Positions 19,640-30,800 of a DNA stretch of 64,000 nt are shown here, piece after piece. The position numbers and the translations under genes are program-made. Where the stretch lies: NCBI GenBank assembly GCA_949987565.1, contig OX465102.1, positions 8,668,512-8,732,511 of the forward strand, in the 5' to 3' direction. Origin of the DNA: Luidia sarsii (taxonomy: Eukaryota; Echinodermata; Asteroidea; Paxillosida; Luidiidae). Numbering within the stretch: position 1 is the stretch's first letter; every line of letters starts with the position of its first letter. The notes beneath the pieces are model-generated. The model ran no database searches and was not told the origin of the DNA. It saw only the letters and a list, made by a program, of their open reading frames with translations.

Positions 19640-20669
19640 TGTTATAGTTACCCTTCCAGGCGTTCTAAGACGCACTTCCAGGCCACGTTTAGCATGTAGC
19701 TTTAGCCACATCAATCTGTCGCTCGCCTCTTTTATTTGGGGAGGGATAGGGGTGCCTTTCTCATGTTGGGATGCAATTTGCTTTAGAAGGGCTTTTTTTT
19801 GTGAACGACAGGCTGGTCGATGGATTGACTTCATCAGAAAGGGAAGGGGCAGGGATGCATTTCTCGCAGTGACACTTGGCTGTTGGGGGCACTTTCGTTG
19901 GTCAAACATGGGATGTCATAGAAGGCACTTTGTCAATCGTGCCACATTCCGCACAGGCTGTGCTGAGGGTGGTAAGCTGGTACCGCAGTACTCGAGGGGA
20001 TAGCGAAACATCCTCAAAGGAAACAGTAAACTTGCATGTTGGGCAGGGGACTTCATAGGAATCATTGTAATGAAACCATTGATACAGACACGAAGTACAA
20101 AAGTTATGCTCACATGGTGTCTGGACAGAGGGTGAGCTAATAATGCACTGGCATATCACACAAATAAAGAGTGTTTCTTCTTGTGGGTCTTTTCCTAGTA
20201 TGCAGAGCTTGTGTGAAACTGTTTGTTCCTCTTTTAAATGGAGATTAAATGGATCATTTGCAGTATCCCGAAAAGAACTCTGAGAACTTCCCGTGTGCTT
20301 TTTTTGTTCCAGCTTGTTTCTTTTACTTGGCCTTCCCCCCTTTACTTGCCTTCTATATCTTTCACATGTGATGCATGTCCCAGTCCGAATATGTTTAGGC
20401 CACTCTTCAACCAGAACTTCCTTCAAACTGTCCTCACTTGGTCTGGTCTGGTCCTTGAGGTGTCTAAGATTTCTTAAACATTTCCAACAAACCTTCTTGG
20501 GATGGCAGTCTGGGTCGTCTTGCCACACGCTTATGTTAATACGCAGCAGCTCCTTGGCGAATTGGGTGCACGGTTCAGCTTTCTGTTTGCACGAATCTCT
20601 GACAGAATTTAATTTCCCACAAACACTGCATAGTCGATCGACACACAACTTATGAAAATCGAAGCTCAT
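19640..20669 (-). pseudogene. RAG1 N-terminal-like protein (zinc N-domain, RING, C2H2), no core
   Basis: 255 open codons from MSFDFHKLCVDRLCSVCGK. Cys/His order and spacing follow vertebrate RAG1: C14/C17; a HPKKVCWKC segment (H56, C61, C64) as in the RAG1 NTD; EEWPKHIRTGTCITC (C99, C102) followed by a basic stretch; then a RING finger (C170, C173, C186, H188, C191, C194, C209, C212) and a following finger (C239, C242, H254). In RAG1 this half is a ubiquitin ligase and dimerisation region. After residue 255 there is an in-frame TGA. Coding character continues to about 19640 in another frame (RSQKKALLKQIASQHEKG), with a shift at an A7 run and a GTAACT donor. No RAG1 catalytic core follows. Closest known idea: the molluscan N-RAG-TP elements or RAG1L loci. 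Partly decayed. Confidence 0.75.
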
Positions 20670-21299
20670 CCTCCATCATTTTGGACATCTCAAGCCAGCA
20701 GAAAGAAATGATGTGAGCTTGCCTCCGATGCTTGAAGTGACTAGAGCTACGCTCTATACACTCATGTATGCAACACAAACCAATTCAGATATCGCGCCGA
20801 AACACAGCCCGAGGTACCCGACTACATTATATTGTTTGTATGCTGTGTAGACGGCAGGATTCCATACCGCGCGTAAACATTACATCGGCCCGGTGTTGAT
20901 TTTGGGGGATTAAAAAACGTCTTTTCATGGTATATACCACATGTCTGAACAACAAAAGTTTAAAAGAAGATAAAACTTATCATGATATTCACTTTTATTA
21001 CAAGCATTTGGAAACAGAAACTTAAAATCCTGAAAAAAACGTATCACGATCGGAACACTTTTGAAAACAAGTATCGCTTAATAAGTAAATGTCGTACTTT
21101 TCCATTTTAATCAGTGAGTTTTTATTTTGTAGTTAATAAAACGTTAGATGGATTCAATGTTTCTTTTGCTAGTTTCTTTTTATCGTTTTATTAATAGACT
21201 CGCCGTGTCTTTCGCTGACTAACTTTTATTATTAACGTTTTAAATATAATTATTGTTATATTGCCCGTTGACCACTCAAGGAATGTTCTGGTGAGTTCC
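20670..21299. other. Upstream of RAG1-N-like gene; no gene seen
   Basis: Immediate 5' flank (promoter by position), then AT-rich DNA. No transposon end or TATA box can be assigned. Confidence 0.4.
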
Positions 21300-23290
21300 A
21301 GTTGGTTTTAGGCACCCGTTTCGACCTTTATTTACCCTCGCCTTGTCGCCATTATTCAACAAAAACACGTTCAGGGAAGAAGGTATCACCACCCTCAGCA
21401 CCACCTCTGCACCACCTCATTCAGCTCTTATACTACTCTCCTCCTGCAGCGCTTGGAGGAAATGTCTCGCCGCATCGGGTCCTCTATTCCACTGGTGGCT
21501 CTGTCTTGCCATCGCACCGCACCACGATGTAGCAGTAGCTGCAGGCCTCATGGTGGTGCGTTCGCCTTGTGTTGCTCTGGTTGGAGTTTCTCTCGGGCCC
21601 TTCGATTTTTGGAACGAGAGATTTGAAGTCCGCGTAGATGGTGTAGGGGGCTGGTAGCTGTTTGTGGTGGTTCTGGAAGGTGAGCTTGTTCTCCCCTTGT
21701 CCGGCATCTCCACCCGCACAGCCGTCTGGCCGATTCCGCGGCAGTCGGGCTTGTGGGTCTCCAGCAGGTTTTCCCGACCGTGCTTGCTTTGATCGTTTGA
21801 GAGGCATCTGAATCTGAATCAGGACGTAGTGGGAGATGCCGTCCGTCTCAGTTAGCAGCAGATTGATCCTTGGCATCTCTGCCGGCTGCTTGCTGATATA
21901 GTGGATGATTACCCCCATTGTCCCAGCCGAAGACGTTCTGGCGTTCGATCTGGGCGTTCGATCTGGGCGTTCTGGGAGACTGGCACGGGTTCCACGATTC
22001 CACCGTAGTTCAGCCAATCTTCATCGTGGGATGGATAGCTCCCAGGCCTGTCGCGGTGGTGCTTGGCCGGGAACAGCTTCGCTTTGATCAGCCAGCGATG
22101 GCAGGATTTTTCCTTGTTTTTGATGTTCACACAGGCTTGCTTGTCTATCACCTTTTTCGGTGTATGTCACTCCCCGGAGCGCGATGATCTTCAACCCACT
22201 TTTTGAGGATTTTTTAGGATGTGTGGGAATGCTTGATCGAGGGCTCCCTCGATCTCACTCACCCGCAGGAGAGCTTCCTGCTTGTGGCACAGCACATGCT
22301 GTGTACTCCGCGCTGCCGTCTGGTCTGTCCTTCCGAAGCAGGATCTTGAGGGCCAGCTGGAATTGTATGCCTCCTAGGGCTCGGATCTCCTCCTCGAGCT
22401 TCTTTCTGATTCAAGGGCGCACCCCTTGGGGTCCGCGCCCTGGGCTTCAAACGCATGCATCTCCCAGCCCCTAAGGAAGTTCCTGATGACTGTCGGCGTT
22501 TGGTGGAATTGTGACCGCTCTGGTGCACAAGTCTAGGGTCTCATCCTGGTACTCCTTGGCGGATCTCAGGGCTCACTCATGAAGAATCACGGGGCCTCTC
22601 TGCGCGATGGCTCTGGCCAGGGGCTCTTTCCGCGATCTTGTGAGACCGTGGAGGAGGGGCTTCTCCTCGCGCTCGGCCAGCTTCCGACGAAAGCTGGCGC
22701 GCTTGACTGCTGGGACCTTCTTTCTGGCTCTTAGGGCCAGGCCGACCTCACGGTCCAGCCTCGCCAGCTCCTGGCGGTCCATCTTCTGGGGATTCAGAAC
22801 GTCGCCTGTGATGGCGGAGAATTTACCCGTTTTCATAGCTCGCTGGAGTCTCTTCTGGAACTCCGCGGCCCAGACCTCGGCGATTGCCTTCTGGAGGTTG
22901 TTTTTTTTTTAGCTTCGACCGGTTAGGAAGCCCATAGTCTCTCGCAAGAACACGTAGTTCCTTGAGCGTCGGCATCTTGTGTATGTCTGAGGATCTATAT
23001 AAATAGTCTACACAATAATCCCTATCAAAATTAATTGCGCTGGTTTTGGGGTCTGTATTACTAGGCTGCACGTTTCTCTTATTGGAAATTTCTATTTTGC
23101 GAAGGCCCTTTCTGCTCAGACCGCTCCGAGTTCGGCGTATAGCCTGTTTGATGGCCTCCTTTGATAGCCGCAGTCGACGCACAGGCCGATGGCGTTTCTT
23201 TTGCCTCGTCCACACATGTCGCAGGGGGTGGTTCCAGTGCTGTCTTTCCTAAATCGGTCGTCCGCAGGTCTGATACTTTCCGTAGACTAG
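21300..23290 (-). pseudogene. Polinton/Maverick-like protein-primed DNA polymerase B, broken
   Basis: Minus-strand fragments in several frames resemble the N-terminal half of the family B polymerase common in invertebrate Polinton-like elements. There is a SAP-like segment starting MPTLKELRVLA near 22975, basic helical sequence at 22.6-22.9 kb, a Cys/His-poor linker region at about 22.0 kb, and a YADF exonuclease-type motif near 21.64 kb followed by a conserved HEAC block near 21.55 kb. Multiple frameshifts and stops separate the parts, and the polymerase palm is not in the window. Such elements replicate as virus-like transposons; this copy is a non-functional relic. Confidence 0.6.
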
Positions 23291-24261
23291 CCACTTGCAT
23301 GTATCTTGACCCTTCATCTTGTTAAAGTAATGTGGGGATACGGGTTTCCATTGAGACAACGTCTCATGGATACAAGTTTATATTTAGCGTGACCTCTAAA
23401 TTTGCATACCGCTTGACCTCCTATTCATATTTAAATTATGTTAGTGTGTGCACACAAGGCATGGGGAGCTAATGCTTTGTGCTCCTGGCACTCCGCCATG
23501 TTTCTGTAACATCATTGGATGTTGGCAGGGTTGTGAGTCAGTTGCGGCCACTTTGCCAACCCTCAACATGTGAACATCCCTGTATTTTTGTGGGAGATTA
23601 TTACCGGAACTTGTGTAGAGTAGATCTCAGTGTACTTTGGGTGTGACATTTTGGAGGAGTTGAAGTAAACTTTGATCCAAACGTTGTAAAGTTTGATCGG
23701 GTGTCGTAATAACTTATACCTCACCGTTGTAGTCCTGTTGTGTACAGTATACAAAGCCATGTACGGTATGTTTGTCATTGAACTTGAACCGCATTACATG
23801 CACAGTGTGTGTAACGGGATAGTGCGTGCTTTTGGGCTCGGTAATCTTCCTTGCTGTGTGCACTTGCATATTGTATTTTGAATATTGGGTCTTGTTGTGT
23901 TCTTTTATGCAGGCAAAATGTAGTACCTTTACATGTACTTCCTGCACCGGGGGATTTTGCCGTGATTTTGTTGTGATTGTGCTGTAATTCTACGGTGATT
24001 CTCCTTTGATTCTACCTTGATTCCATCTCTAATAAACTCATCATAATCAAGATCTTCTCTGAGTGATTGACTGAATTATTGACTGAATCATCTAGCCCAT
24101 CGCTACATTCATCCCAATCAATTTTGGGGTCAGCCCTGCTGGTTGCGTCACCGCAGCCACTTTACATCACAGTAATATGCACGTTTCTCTAATTGGAATT
24201 TCTATCGGTTTGAGAATATATTCCCGTACGTGTTGTGCTCCATTTAGACCCATCCGGAAAC
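23291..24261. other. Intergenic; no gene seen
   Basis: Mostly AT/GT-rich. A 27-nt word starting TGCACGTTTCTCT at about 23067 recurs, slightly changed, at about 24178 in the same orientation, suggesting that 1.1 kb was inserted into or duplicated from the Polinton-like region. Confidence 0.4.
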
Positions 24262-24610
24262 ATGGTAATCCCGAAGGAGCCGTCCGACGAACAACTCCAA
24301 GAGCTTCGCGATCTGTGGGGCCGAATATCGGCGATCGAGGCGAAAAAGCGATTCGGTATTGGGTCGGCGAGGTTGCAGTTAATATGGAAGGCCACGGCTA
24401 CAGCAGTTGTCCTTTCGGTCCCGGCTTAAGGTCTGCCGGAAGCGGCTGCCCGGGATCCTCACACACTCTCTGACAGTCTCGAGACTCTCTCGGGGGACCG
24501 CCACACCATCTCTGAAAGTCTCGAGAGTCTCAAGGAATGATATCCCTACATCGCTCTTGAGCGGGTCGAGCTGCTCGTGGAACGAGTCATTGACCTTCTA
24601 GAGGTATATT
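24262..24610 (+). pseudogene. Unrecognised transposon ORF fragment (HTH-like plus helical)
   Basis: Opens MVIPKEPSDEQLQELRDLWG with a helix-rich region resembling a helix-turn-helix, and runs to a stop at 24429. Coding character continues in other frames, with the heptad-like DSLETLSGDRHTISESLESL and a segment ALERVELLVERVIDLLE. It looks like a frameshifted short gene of an invertebrate mobile element; the family cannot be named. Confidence 0.35.
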
Positions 24611-24915
24611 TGTTTGACCGGGTTGATGAGCCTGTGATCCTATAACGAGCCTGTGCTGGGTTCCATTTGTTCTAGGCGGAAAGGTAACCCCGCTCCCATT
24701 TTTCTCCCCATTCTTTGCGTACGTGCGAGGGTCCAGAGCGAGATGCAGAATTCATCCAATTTTACTCAAATTCTTTGTGTACGTGAGATCGTCTTCACCC
24801 ACACACTGGGCTAATTTAATTTTACCGCAATTCAGCAACGAGCACAAAATACATACAAAGTACGTAGGGGTTGGTTTTTGCGAGCCCCTTGGGGGCTGTG
24901 AAAACCGAGAGACCA

Positions 24916-25500
24916 TTAAGAAAAGTGGTCCAGTACCCCCATTGTGTAGTTGGGTAGTTGTTGTTCTGTTCGATATTGTAGGGGCGTGGTCTTCCGTTTC
25001 AGCTTCTTCTGGGCTCTCGATTCGGCTTTCCAGATCTTCTTCTCGTCCTCCGAATCGTCGGCGATGACGTTTGTCTGGTACTCCATGACAGTTCTCCATC
25101 CGAATTCCGAGCTGTCCGCTATCTTGATTAGTCTGTTGTTTACAAGGTCCATACCTTCCTCTATCTTCTGAGCCTTGATGGTCATCTGGCGTATCATTGG
25201 GTCTTCTTAAGCATGGCCTCTGCTTCATGTAGTGTCTCTTGGACTTTAGCATTGAGCTTATATTGTTCCTTTTTCCCCTTCTTGTTGAATTTGTGTTTTT
25301 CATTGTTGATTTGCTCTATTTTGGCGACCGACTTGCACATCGCTTAGCTTTCGATGATTTTTGTTAATTTGTCGATTGAAAGAATTCAACTTCACTGTTA
25401 TCAGATCGTCCAGCTTATTTAGCAGAAGGCCTTGTGATTCTTGCATTTGCTCGTTGACTTGGTTCCTTATCAGGGATGTAAGTTCTCCGTTTGACTCCAT
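24916..25500 (-). pseudogene. DIRS-like ORF1 (gag-like) remnant
   Basis: Two overlapping minus-strand frames. The first (25500-25300) starts MESNGELTSLIRNQVNEQMQ and is helical. The second (25197-24916) carries IADSSEFGWRTVMEYQ followed by an acidic DDSEDEKKI and a basic tail. This pairing is, as I remember it, typical of the short first ORF of DIRS/tyrosine-recombinase retroelements in invertebrates. A frameshift lies at about 25200-25300. No reverse transcriptase or recombinase follows. Confidence 0.4.
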
Positions 25501-25689
25501 AGTTGATTGGGATTTACTTGACCGACCTCGCGCAGCGGTGGACGCAGGCTAGAATGGCCACATTACTGCCACACCGCTATAAAACGCCCTCTCTTGTGCA
25601 TTCCATTCAAATTAGGCCCATTCTTATCATTGCCACTCAAGCGTCAAGCTTGTGGATACCGTACAGACAAATATTTACTGCTATACTTC

Positions 25690-26080
25690 GTACCGCAGGA
25701 AAGTAAAAGTGTGCGCGTATCGTCGCAACGGCCGGGCAGTCCAGAAAATTATGTCTACACTATGTGTACACCGCGGCGCGATGTCCGGACGTTGCATGCT
25801 TTGCACCATTCAGGAAACAGTCGTGGGGCTCAACGCTTGCATGCGCGCGCACCCACAATCCCAAAGATGGCCGCCTTGTTTTGGCTCGTCGCACGGGAGA
25901 AACACATACTCGATCAACTGAGTGGATTTTTCCCCTTTTTCCAAAACGTGAGTAAAGAAAATGACGTGTTAGAATCCTTGATTCTCACTGAATCAAAAAA
26001 TGGGCACATACGATAGTGATACGGGTGTTTTCGGGAGTAAATCTGGGGATTTCGGTCGGGTAGTCGGAATCGATTTTAAA
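25690..26080 (+). repeat. Dispersed repeat family F1, copy 1
   Basis: Shares GAATCCTTGATTCTCACTG, an ATGGGCAC-type word and GATACGGGTGTTTTCGG with 27030-27330 (same orientation), 26565-26935 (opposite) and 32660-32785 (same, shorter). Copies carry a TTGCATGCTTTGC word and a GCCGCCTTGTTTTGGC word. Confidence 0.7.
25867..25947 (+). CDS. Candidate 27-codon first exon in F1 repeat
   Basis: An ATG in good context (AAAGATGGCC) opens MAALFWLVAREKHIL and ends at GTGAGTAA, a strong donor. The other copies keep the ATG region but carry stops or altered donors. It could be the 5' exon of the gene carried by family F1; no downstream partner was found here. Confidence 0.3.
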
Positions 26081-26100
26081 TCTTAATTACCTGATGCATT

Positions 26101-26216
26101 GGACTACTGGGTTACTTGGACCATACACTGCTACAGTCACCCGAACCTCAAAATTTAAAAAACCGATAACAAAAGGGTGACTTGTCCGGTCCAAGATACT
26201 CGGACTAGGCAGTTAG
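26101..26216 (+). mobile_element. Small MITE F2, copy 1
   Basis: About 85-bp unit with TTGGACC...CAGTCACCCGAA at one end and GGGTGACTTGTCCGGTCCAA at the other. Its ends are imperfect inverted repeats. Inverted copy at 26455-26562, same-orientation copy at 32810-32905, worn copy near 28520-28590. Confidence 0.65.
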
Positions 26217-26261
26217 CAATACAGGGAGACAAATGCATCAGAAGTATACATGTACACTCAC

Positions 26262-26414
26262 CAGAAATCAGCTTGATTTTGGCCAGGTTTAACTTGTTAT
26301 CAGTGTACCTGGCCATGACCTCATCTCCAATGGACATAGAATCAGGTTCGTCCATATCATCAACTGAAACTACCATAGTTATGTGGTTGTCGACAAATTC
26401 TACAGTTGCCCATA
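26262..26414 (-). CDS. Orphan exon, 51 codons, VEF/GDEV motifs
   Basis: Bordered by TTTTGCAG and GTGAGTGT on the minus strand and a whole number of codons. Reads VWATVEFVDN, then SIGDEVMARYTDNKLNLAKI and LISG. Similar Val-Glu-Phe plus Gly-Asp-x-Val modules occur at the start of BEN- or DUF4806-type invertebrate proteins; that link is from memory and weak. It lies between two inverted F2 MITEs. Confidence 0.4.
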
Positions 26415-26454
26415 CTGCAAAAGTTTGACAAAAACAAAGCAAAAGTAAAAAATG

Positions 26455-26562
26455 TATAGTCCGAGTAACTTGGACCCGACAAGTCACCCTTTTTTATCGA
26501 ATTTTGAAATTTTGAGATTCGGGTGACTGTAGGGTCCAAGAAAAACCGAGTCCCAACATAGC
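26455..26562 (-). mobile_element. Small MITE F2, copy 2 (inverted)
   Basis: Reverse complement of 26101-26216 with a few changes, starting GTCCGAGTAACTTGGACC. Together with copy 1 it forms a fold-back around the orphan exon. Confidence 0.65.
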
Positions 26563-26564
26563 TA

Positions 26565-26935
26565 ATGTGTACAAACCGCCAAAAAACATTTCGACCGAAA
26601 AACTACCCGACCCAAACCTCCAGATTTACCGCCGAAAACACCCGTATCACCGTCCTACGTGGCCATTTTTGGATTTAGTGAGAATCAAGGATTCTAATAC
26701 TGGTCATTTGCTTTACTCACTATTTGGGAAAAAGGGAAAAAATACCCTCAGTTGACCAAGTGCGACAGTCAAAACAAGGCGGCCATCTTCTTTTCTTAAA
26801 ATAGCATTCTGACAGTTCCGTGTGCGCAGTGGGTCTGCACGACTGTTTCATGAACGGCGCAAAGCATGCGACGATACGCGGTGTGTGTGGTGCATAGCAG
26901 TAACTTCAAATGTTTCTCGAATGAAAGCACATGGT
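26565..26935 (-). repeat. F1 repeat, copy 2 (left arm of fold-back)
   Basis: Inverted relative to 27030-27330 over about 300 bp, from ACATTTCGACCGAAAAACTA to AACTTCAAATGTTTCTCGA, with about 100 bp between the arms. Confidence 0.75.
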
Positions 26936-27029
26936 GATTTGTGAACCTTTCATCTTACCTGAAACCTCTAAAGAAGCTTTCATTCTAAATCCTGAAAACA
27001 AATAATCCAAAACATGTAGGCTTGAAATT

Positions 27030-27330
27030 TTCGAGAAACATTTGAAGTTACAGCTATGCACCACACACACCGCGTATCGTTGCATGCTTTGCGCCGTTCA
27101 TGAAATAGTCGCGGGCTCAACGGTTGCACACGGAACTGTAAGAATGTTATTTTATGAAAAGAAGATTGCCGCCTTGTTTTGGCTGTCGTGAGTAATACAA
27201 ATGACCAGTATTAGAATCCTTGATTCTCACTGCATACAAAAATGGGCACGTAGGACGGTGATACGGGTGTTTTCGGCGGTAAATCTGGGGGTTTGGGTCA
27301 GGTAGTTTTTCGGTCGAAATGTAAAAAAAG
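27030..27330 (+). repeat. F1 repeat, copy 3 (right arm of fold-back)
   Basis: Mirror of 26565-26935. An ATG-like GCCGCCTTGTTTTGG segment is present but the upstream ATG is changed to ATT. Confidence 0.75.
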
Positions 27331-27710
27331 GTCACCACTGGTCTAGGCCTACATTAACTGTCGAGTAAACAGGTGTTTGAAATCAAATGTTCGCATTAAC
27401 AGGATAGGCCCTAGGCCTATGAAATATCTTAGTGTCATGCCATTTTTTTTAAATTGTCAATTAGAAATCAGCAATCCAATCTGTCAATTAAATGCCACAG
27501 GCAGATATGAGATCGTGCGGCTTCTTTTTTTGACTGAACTTTGCAAAAGTAGCCTGTTTTAAAAATGCCCTGGTACAGTAGTAGTAATGCTGTCCGTCTT
27601 AGCCGTGAGCAAATGTGGATGAAGCGTCTTCGGACTATTCAACCACATGGTCTCAACATCCAGGAGGGTAATGACTAATAACATGCAGCTTTCTGATAAT
27701 CCTTCTTTTG

Positions 27711-27960
27711 TATTCACTCCTCCACACTTCTCTTTGATCTTTCCCCCTCTTCTCACTGATCCCTACCCTACTCCTTGCTCTTCCCTTTGATCTCGCCCTA
27801 CTAGCTTTACTCTTTGTCCTTTGTTTCTCATCCGTGTCCTACGGTATTCACTCTCTTCCCCCTTCCTTTGTGTACAAGTAACTGGTTTGTCCTTGTCACT
27901 CTGCCTTTGAGAAAGATCCTGCTAGGATCGAAACGTCAGGCCCACTAAATTTTGAGATAA
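27711..27960 (+). repeat. Pyrimidine-rich retroelement-like tail with CGAAACGTC hairpin
   Basis: T/C-rich sequence followed by a hairpin ATCCTGCTAGGAT and CGAAACGTCAGGCCC (27916-27943). The body recurs inverted at 38265-38410 and direct at 38439-38545. The 3' hairpin part recurs at about 49840-49905, 55540-55570 and 60590-60635. Confidence 0.65.
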
Positions 27961-28049
27961 TAATTATGTAGTAAAATTTAATCTATTTAATCACACCATG
28001 GCCGAGTGTGAATGGAATATAAAATATCTCACCATTATCCTAGGCTTAC

Positions 28050-28325
28050 CATTCAGTTGTCGGTGCACGATATCACACAGTTAAAAGGGGAATCCCGCAA
28101 CTTCGCATAACGACCCCGTAGCAACATCCAGATGCTAACCAAAACAAGAAGGCCAACATTTCCACTTGTGGCTGCCATTCATGGCTTTTTGGCTTCCGTA
28201 TGATTTGCATTAGTCTTACAAATGACCTTATTGTTACACGGAAGTCTCTCCGCAACCCAAAATCTCCATCATGCAAAGTTGTCAGCAGTAAATTTATCCT
28301 CGATCCTCGATCATACTGTCAATAT
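28050..28325 (-). pseudogene. PIF/Harbinger transposase, N-terminal fragment
   Basis: Reads HDGDFGLRRDFRVTIRSF, then EMLAFLFWLASGCCYGVV and GIPLLTV, the helix-turn-helix region preceding the nuclease domain in HARBI1-like proteins. A one-base shift at CCCCTTTTAACT gives a stop. In the next frame the expected CDIVHRQLN follows, up to a GTAAGC donor at about 28050. The catalytic part is absent. Confidence 0.6.
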
Positions 28326-28329
28326 ACAC

Positions 28330-29820
28330 ATGGTCCGGTTTCCTGGTATCTGTAATGGCATAATCATATCCTGCTAATGGCCGGTAGCAAAACGAATGAT
28401 TGTGTTAAGTGTATAAACAGACTCCAGGAAAGTGGGCCATGAAAACTAAACGATACTAGTTTTTCCAACTGACCCAACACAGAAATTGATACAATGAATG
28501 ATGATAATCCGCCCTTAAAAAAAGGGAGTCGGACTCCCTCAAAATTAAAAAAAAGGCCGATTGTAAAGGTTCAAGTTACTCGGACTAGAATAATGACAGC
28601 CTAAGCATAGGCTCTACCATTAATTCAGTAATTGTATCAGTAATTGTACCAGTTATTGTCATAGACAATACAGCTGCAGTCATGTTTCAAAGATTTAAAA
28701 GAAAATTAAAACAGGAAAACTGAGCCGTAGTTTCATTTCCTAATTTATGATCGGAGACATGACTCCATGATTTACCGCAATTATATTCCTATGCTTAGAC
28801 CATTTCAGATCCATTGAACTATCAATTAATTATTGGCAATCGTTATTATTATTAATTCAACCCCATCTACACAACTACAACAGTATAACTAAGAAATCAT
28901 AATTATAATTTACTTAAACTTATTCACGTTCACGAGAAACCGATCGGGGTTGACGTTGACTTTTTGTTTTAACTTACCCGTTCACCATGGTAAAATCTCA
29001 ATGCATATTGCACGAGGGATCATTAGCGTTGCTGTCTGGAAAGGATATGTCGGTTTGCAATTGTGATGAGGCTCAATAGCGACTAAAACAATGCTATCAT
29101 CAACTGTCTAGGGACCGGCATGATGTCGTGTGACGTACTCCAAAACGTAAACACTGGTCCAGCATAAGAATGACGTCATCAGCGAGTTTCAAACCTTGCG
29201 GCTGTAGCTGAAGCCTCAGTGTTCGAAAACTTTCGGCCGTCATGTTTTACGCAACGAAGCTTGAGCCCCATAGAGCCTGAAGCCTGAGCCTTGAATTCGA
29301 AAACGCTCTTAAATTCCCGCCCAGCGTAGTTGTTTATTACAGTCTGGTTCCGAAATGGCGCCGCTGGAGTACCTGAAGTCAGACGTGTAGAGTCTGGGAA
29401 CCGATTAAATTCCGTAACCTCGTTTCTTTCATGCAGCTTACATCCTAGTGTCTGAAATGTTGCGACGGTGCGGTGAGTACGGGGTTGCGGTATGCTGTTA
29501 TTTCTCTGAATTAAATCATGGTCAATTCCAGCCAAAAGTTGCAATTTTGTATACAGTTTAAGGTTCACAAAAGCACACTAATATTTACTATACCCTCATT
29601 CATTCATTAAATACATAATGTGCACTCTGTTGCACTTTAGTACTAAGAATTCATAGAAAATGTATAACTTTCACCCATCCCTGGCTCCTTGCATGCAAAG
29701 GGTGTTGATGGAAAATTCCACTGTCCATGCAACCTCCAAGCATCAATTTTCCATTAGCTGTATTGTTTTACATGCTGCAGTGAATTGGTGAGGCACAGAA
29801 TACATTTCAATGTGTGTATG
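28330..29820. other. Intergenic; no gene supported
   Basis: AT-rich to 29 kb, then more balanced. A 129-codon minus frame at 29179-29568 has no recognisable features. A worn F2 piece lies at about 28520-28590. Confidence 0.4.
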
Positions 29821-30141
29821 TTTGATGTCCCATAAGTCACAGTTTTGAGCATTAAGTTTCCTTCATATGCTGCCATAGACTCCTGCAGACAAGAATTGGA
29901 CTTTTTTTTATCTACCACAGTACATGCTTGCATCAACAAATCAAGCTGCATCTGCATTGGACTGGAAATAGCTCTACTGGGGGGCCATACAATTAAGTCC
30001 CATAAGTCACAAGTCCCATAAGTCACATAAGGGTCGTTCAGACACCGTACTAAAAGTGGTCTATCTTCGGTTTAAACTGAAAAGGGTCTATCTAGTTGTG
30101 TCTGAACGGTCTACGTTTATATACACTCGCGAGCATGAACG

Positions 30142-30500
30142 ATGGTGTACTGCCAAGCTTTTGGTTGTAACAATGCCAGCGGAAAAAAAACTAGGGAAAT
30201 CTTTCCATGCAGTTCCTAACAAGGCCAGGAGACCTGAGTTGTTTGGGAAGTGGGCTGCGGCCATAAAAGTAGAAAAATTTCTCGATGTCGGCTACAAATA
30301 TAGTCGAAATGACGTGATTTGTAGCGATCACTTCACGGAGGAGGAGTTGGGGTCGAGGTTGACTTGCGGGCCAAACTCACCGGCTCGAAGCCGAGAAATA
30401 TACTGAAAGAACATGCCATTCCTTCAGTATTTTCACATCGACCAGCGGTGGCATCACGTTCATCGACAGCTTCACGAATTGCCGCATTGGAATCCAGAAA
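30142..30500 (+). pseudogene. THAP gene copy B, exon 1
   Basis: MVYCQAFGCNNASGKK, then (after a one-base shift at the A8 run, 30184) LGKSFHAVPNKARRPELFGK, ..., CSDHFTEEEL. Both halves of a C2CH THAP finger are visible. A second shift lies between 30345 and 30375, after which KPRNILKEHAIPSVFSHR runs to the GTTGAG donor at 30501. The following intron matches 4833-4550 until about 30795. Two frameshifts make it non-functional. THAP domains act as DNA-binding modules of P-element-type transposases. Confidence 0.75.
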
Positions 30501-30800
30501 GTTGAGTTAATTTTGATGTTTTTCCTGTATGATACGATCGACTTTTGATGTATGTTTTCGTTTCGGTCCTAGCGTGATTTTTCTCACATGCACGTTCTGC
30601 CTAGTCTTTCTCGCAGACCGCTTATCTGCAACTCATGGAGGGTAAACTCCATGGATATACATGTATTGTACCAATTACCATGGAGGAAGAAGGGGTGATA
30701 TACGTACCGTGCCGTATTTTTATATGTGCTGCAACAAGAACATGGAGCTAGGCCTAATTTACACGTTATCGAAACGCGACTCCAGTCGCCCACACTGTTT
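30501..30800 (+). repeat. THAP element intron, copy B
   Basis: Aligns to the reverse complement of about 4555-4833 (same TTTCGTTTCGGTCCTAGCGTG and CGCGACTCCAGTC words). The match ends at about CCCACACT; downstream is unrelated. Confidence 0.75.

Noticed and set aside
29179..29568. 129-codon minus-strand ORF
   Set aside because: No homology recognised, no splice context, composition like the surroundings.
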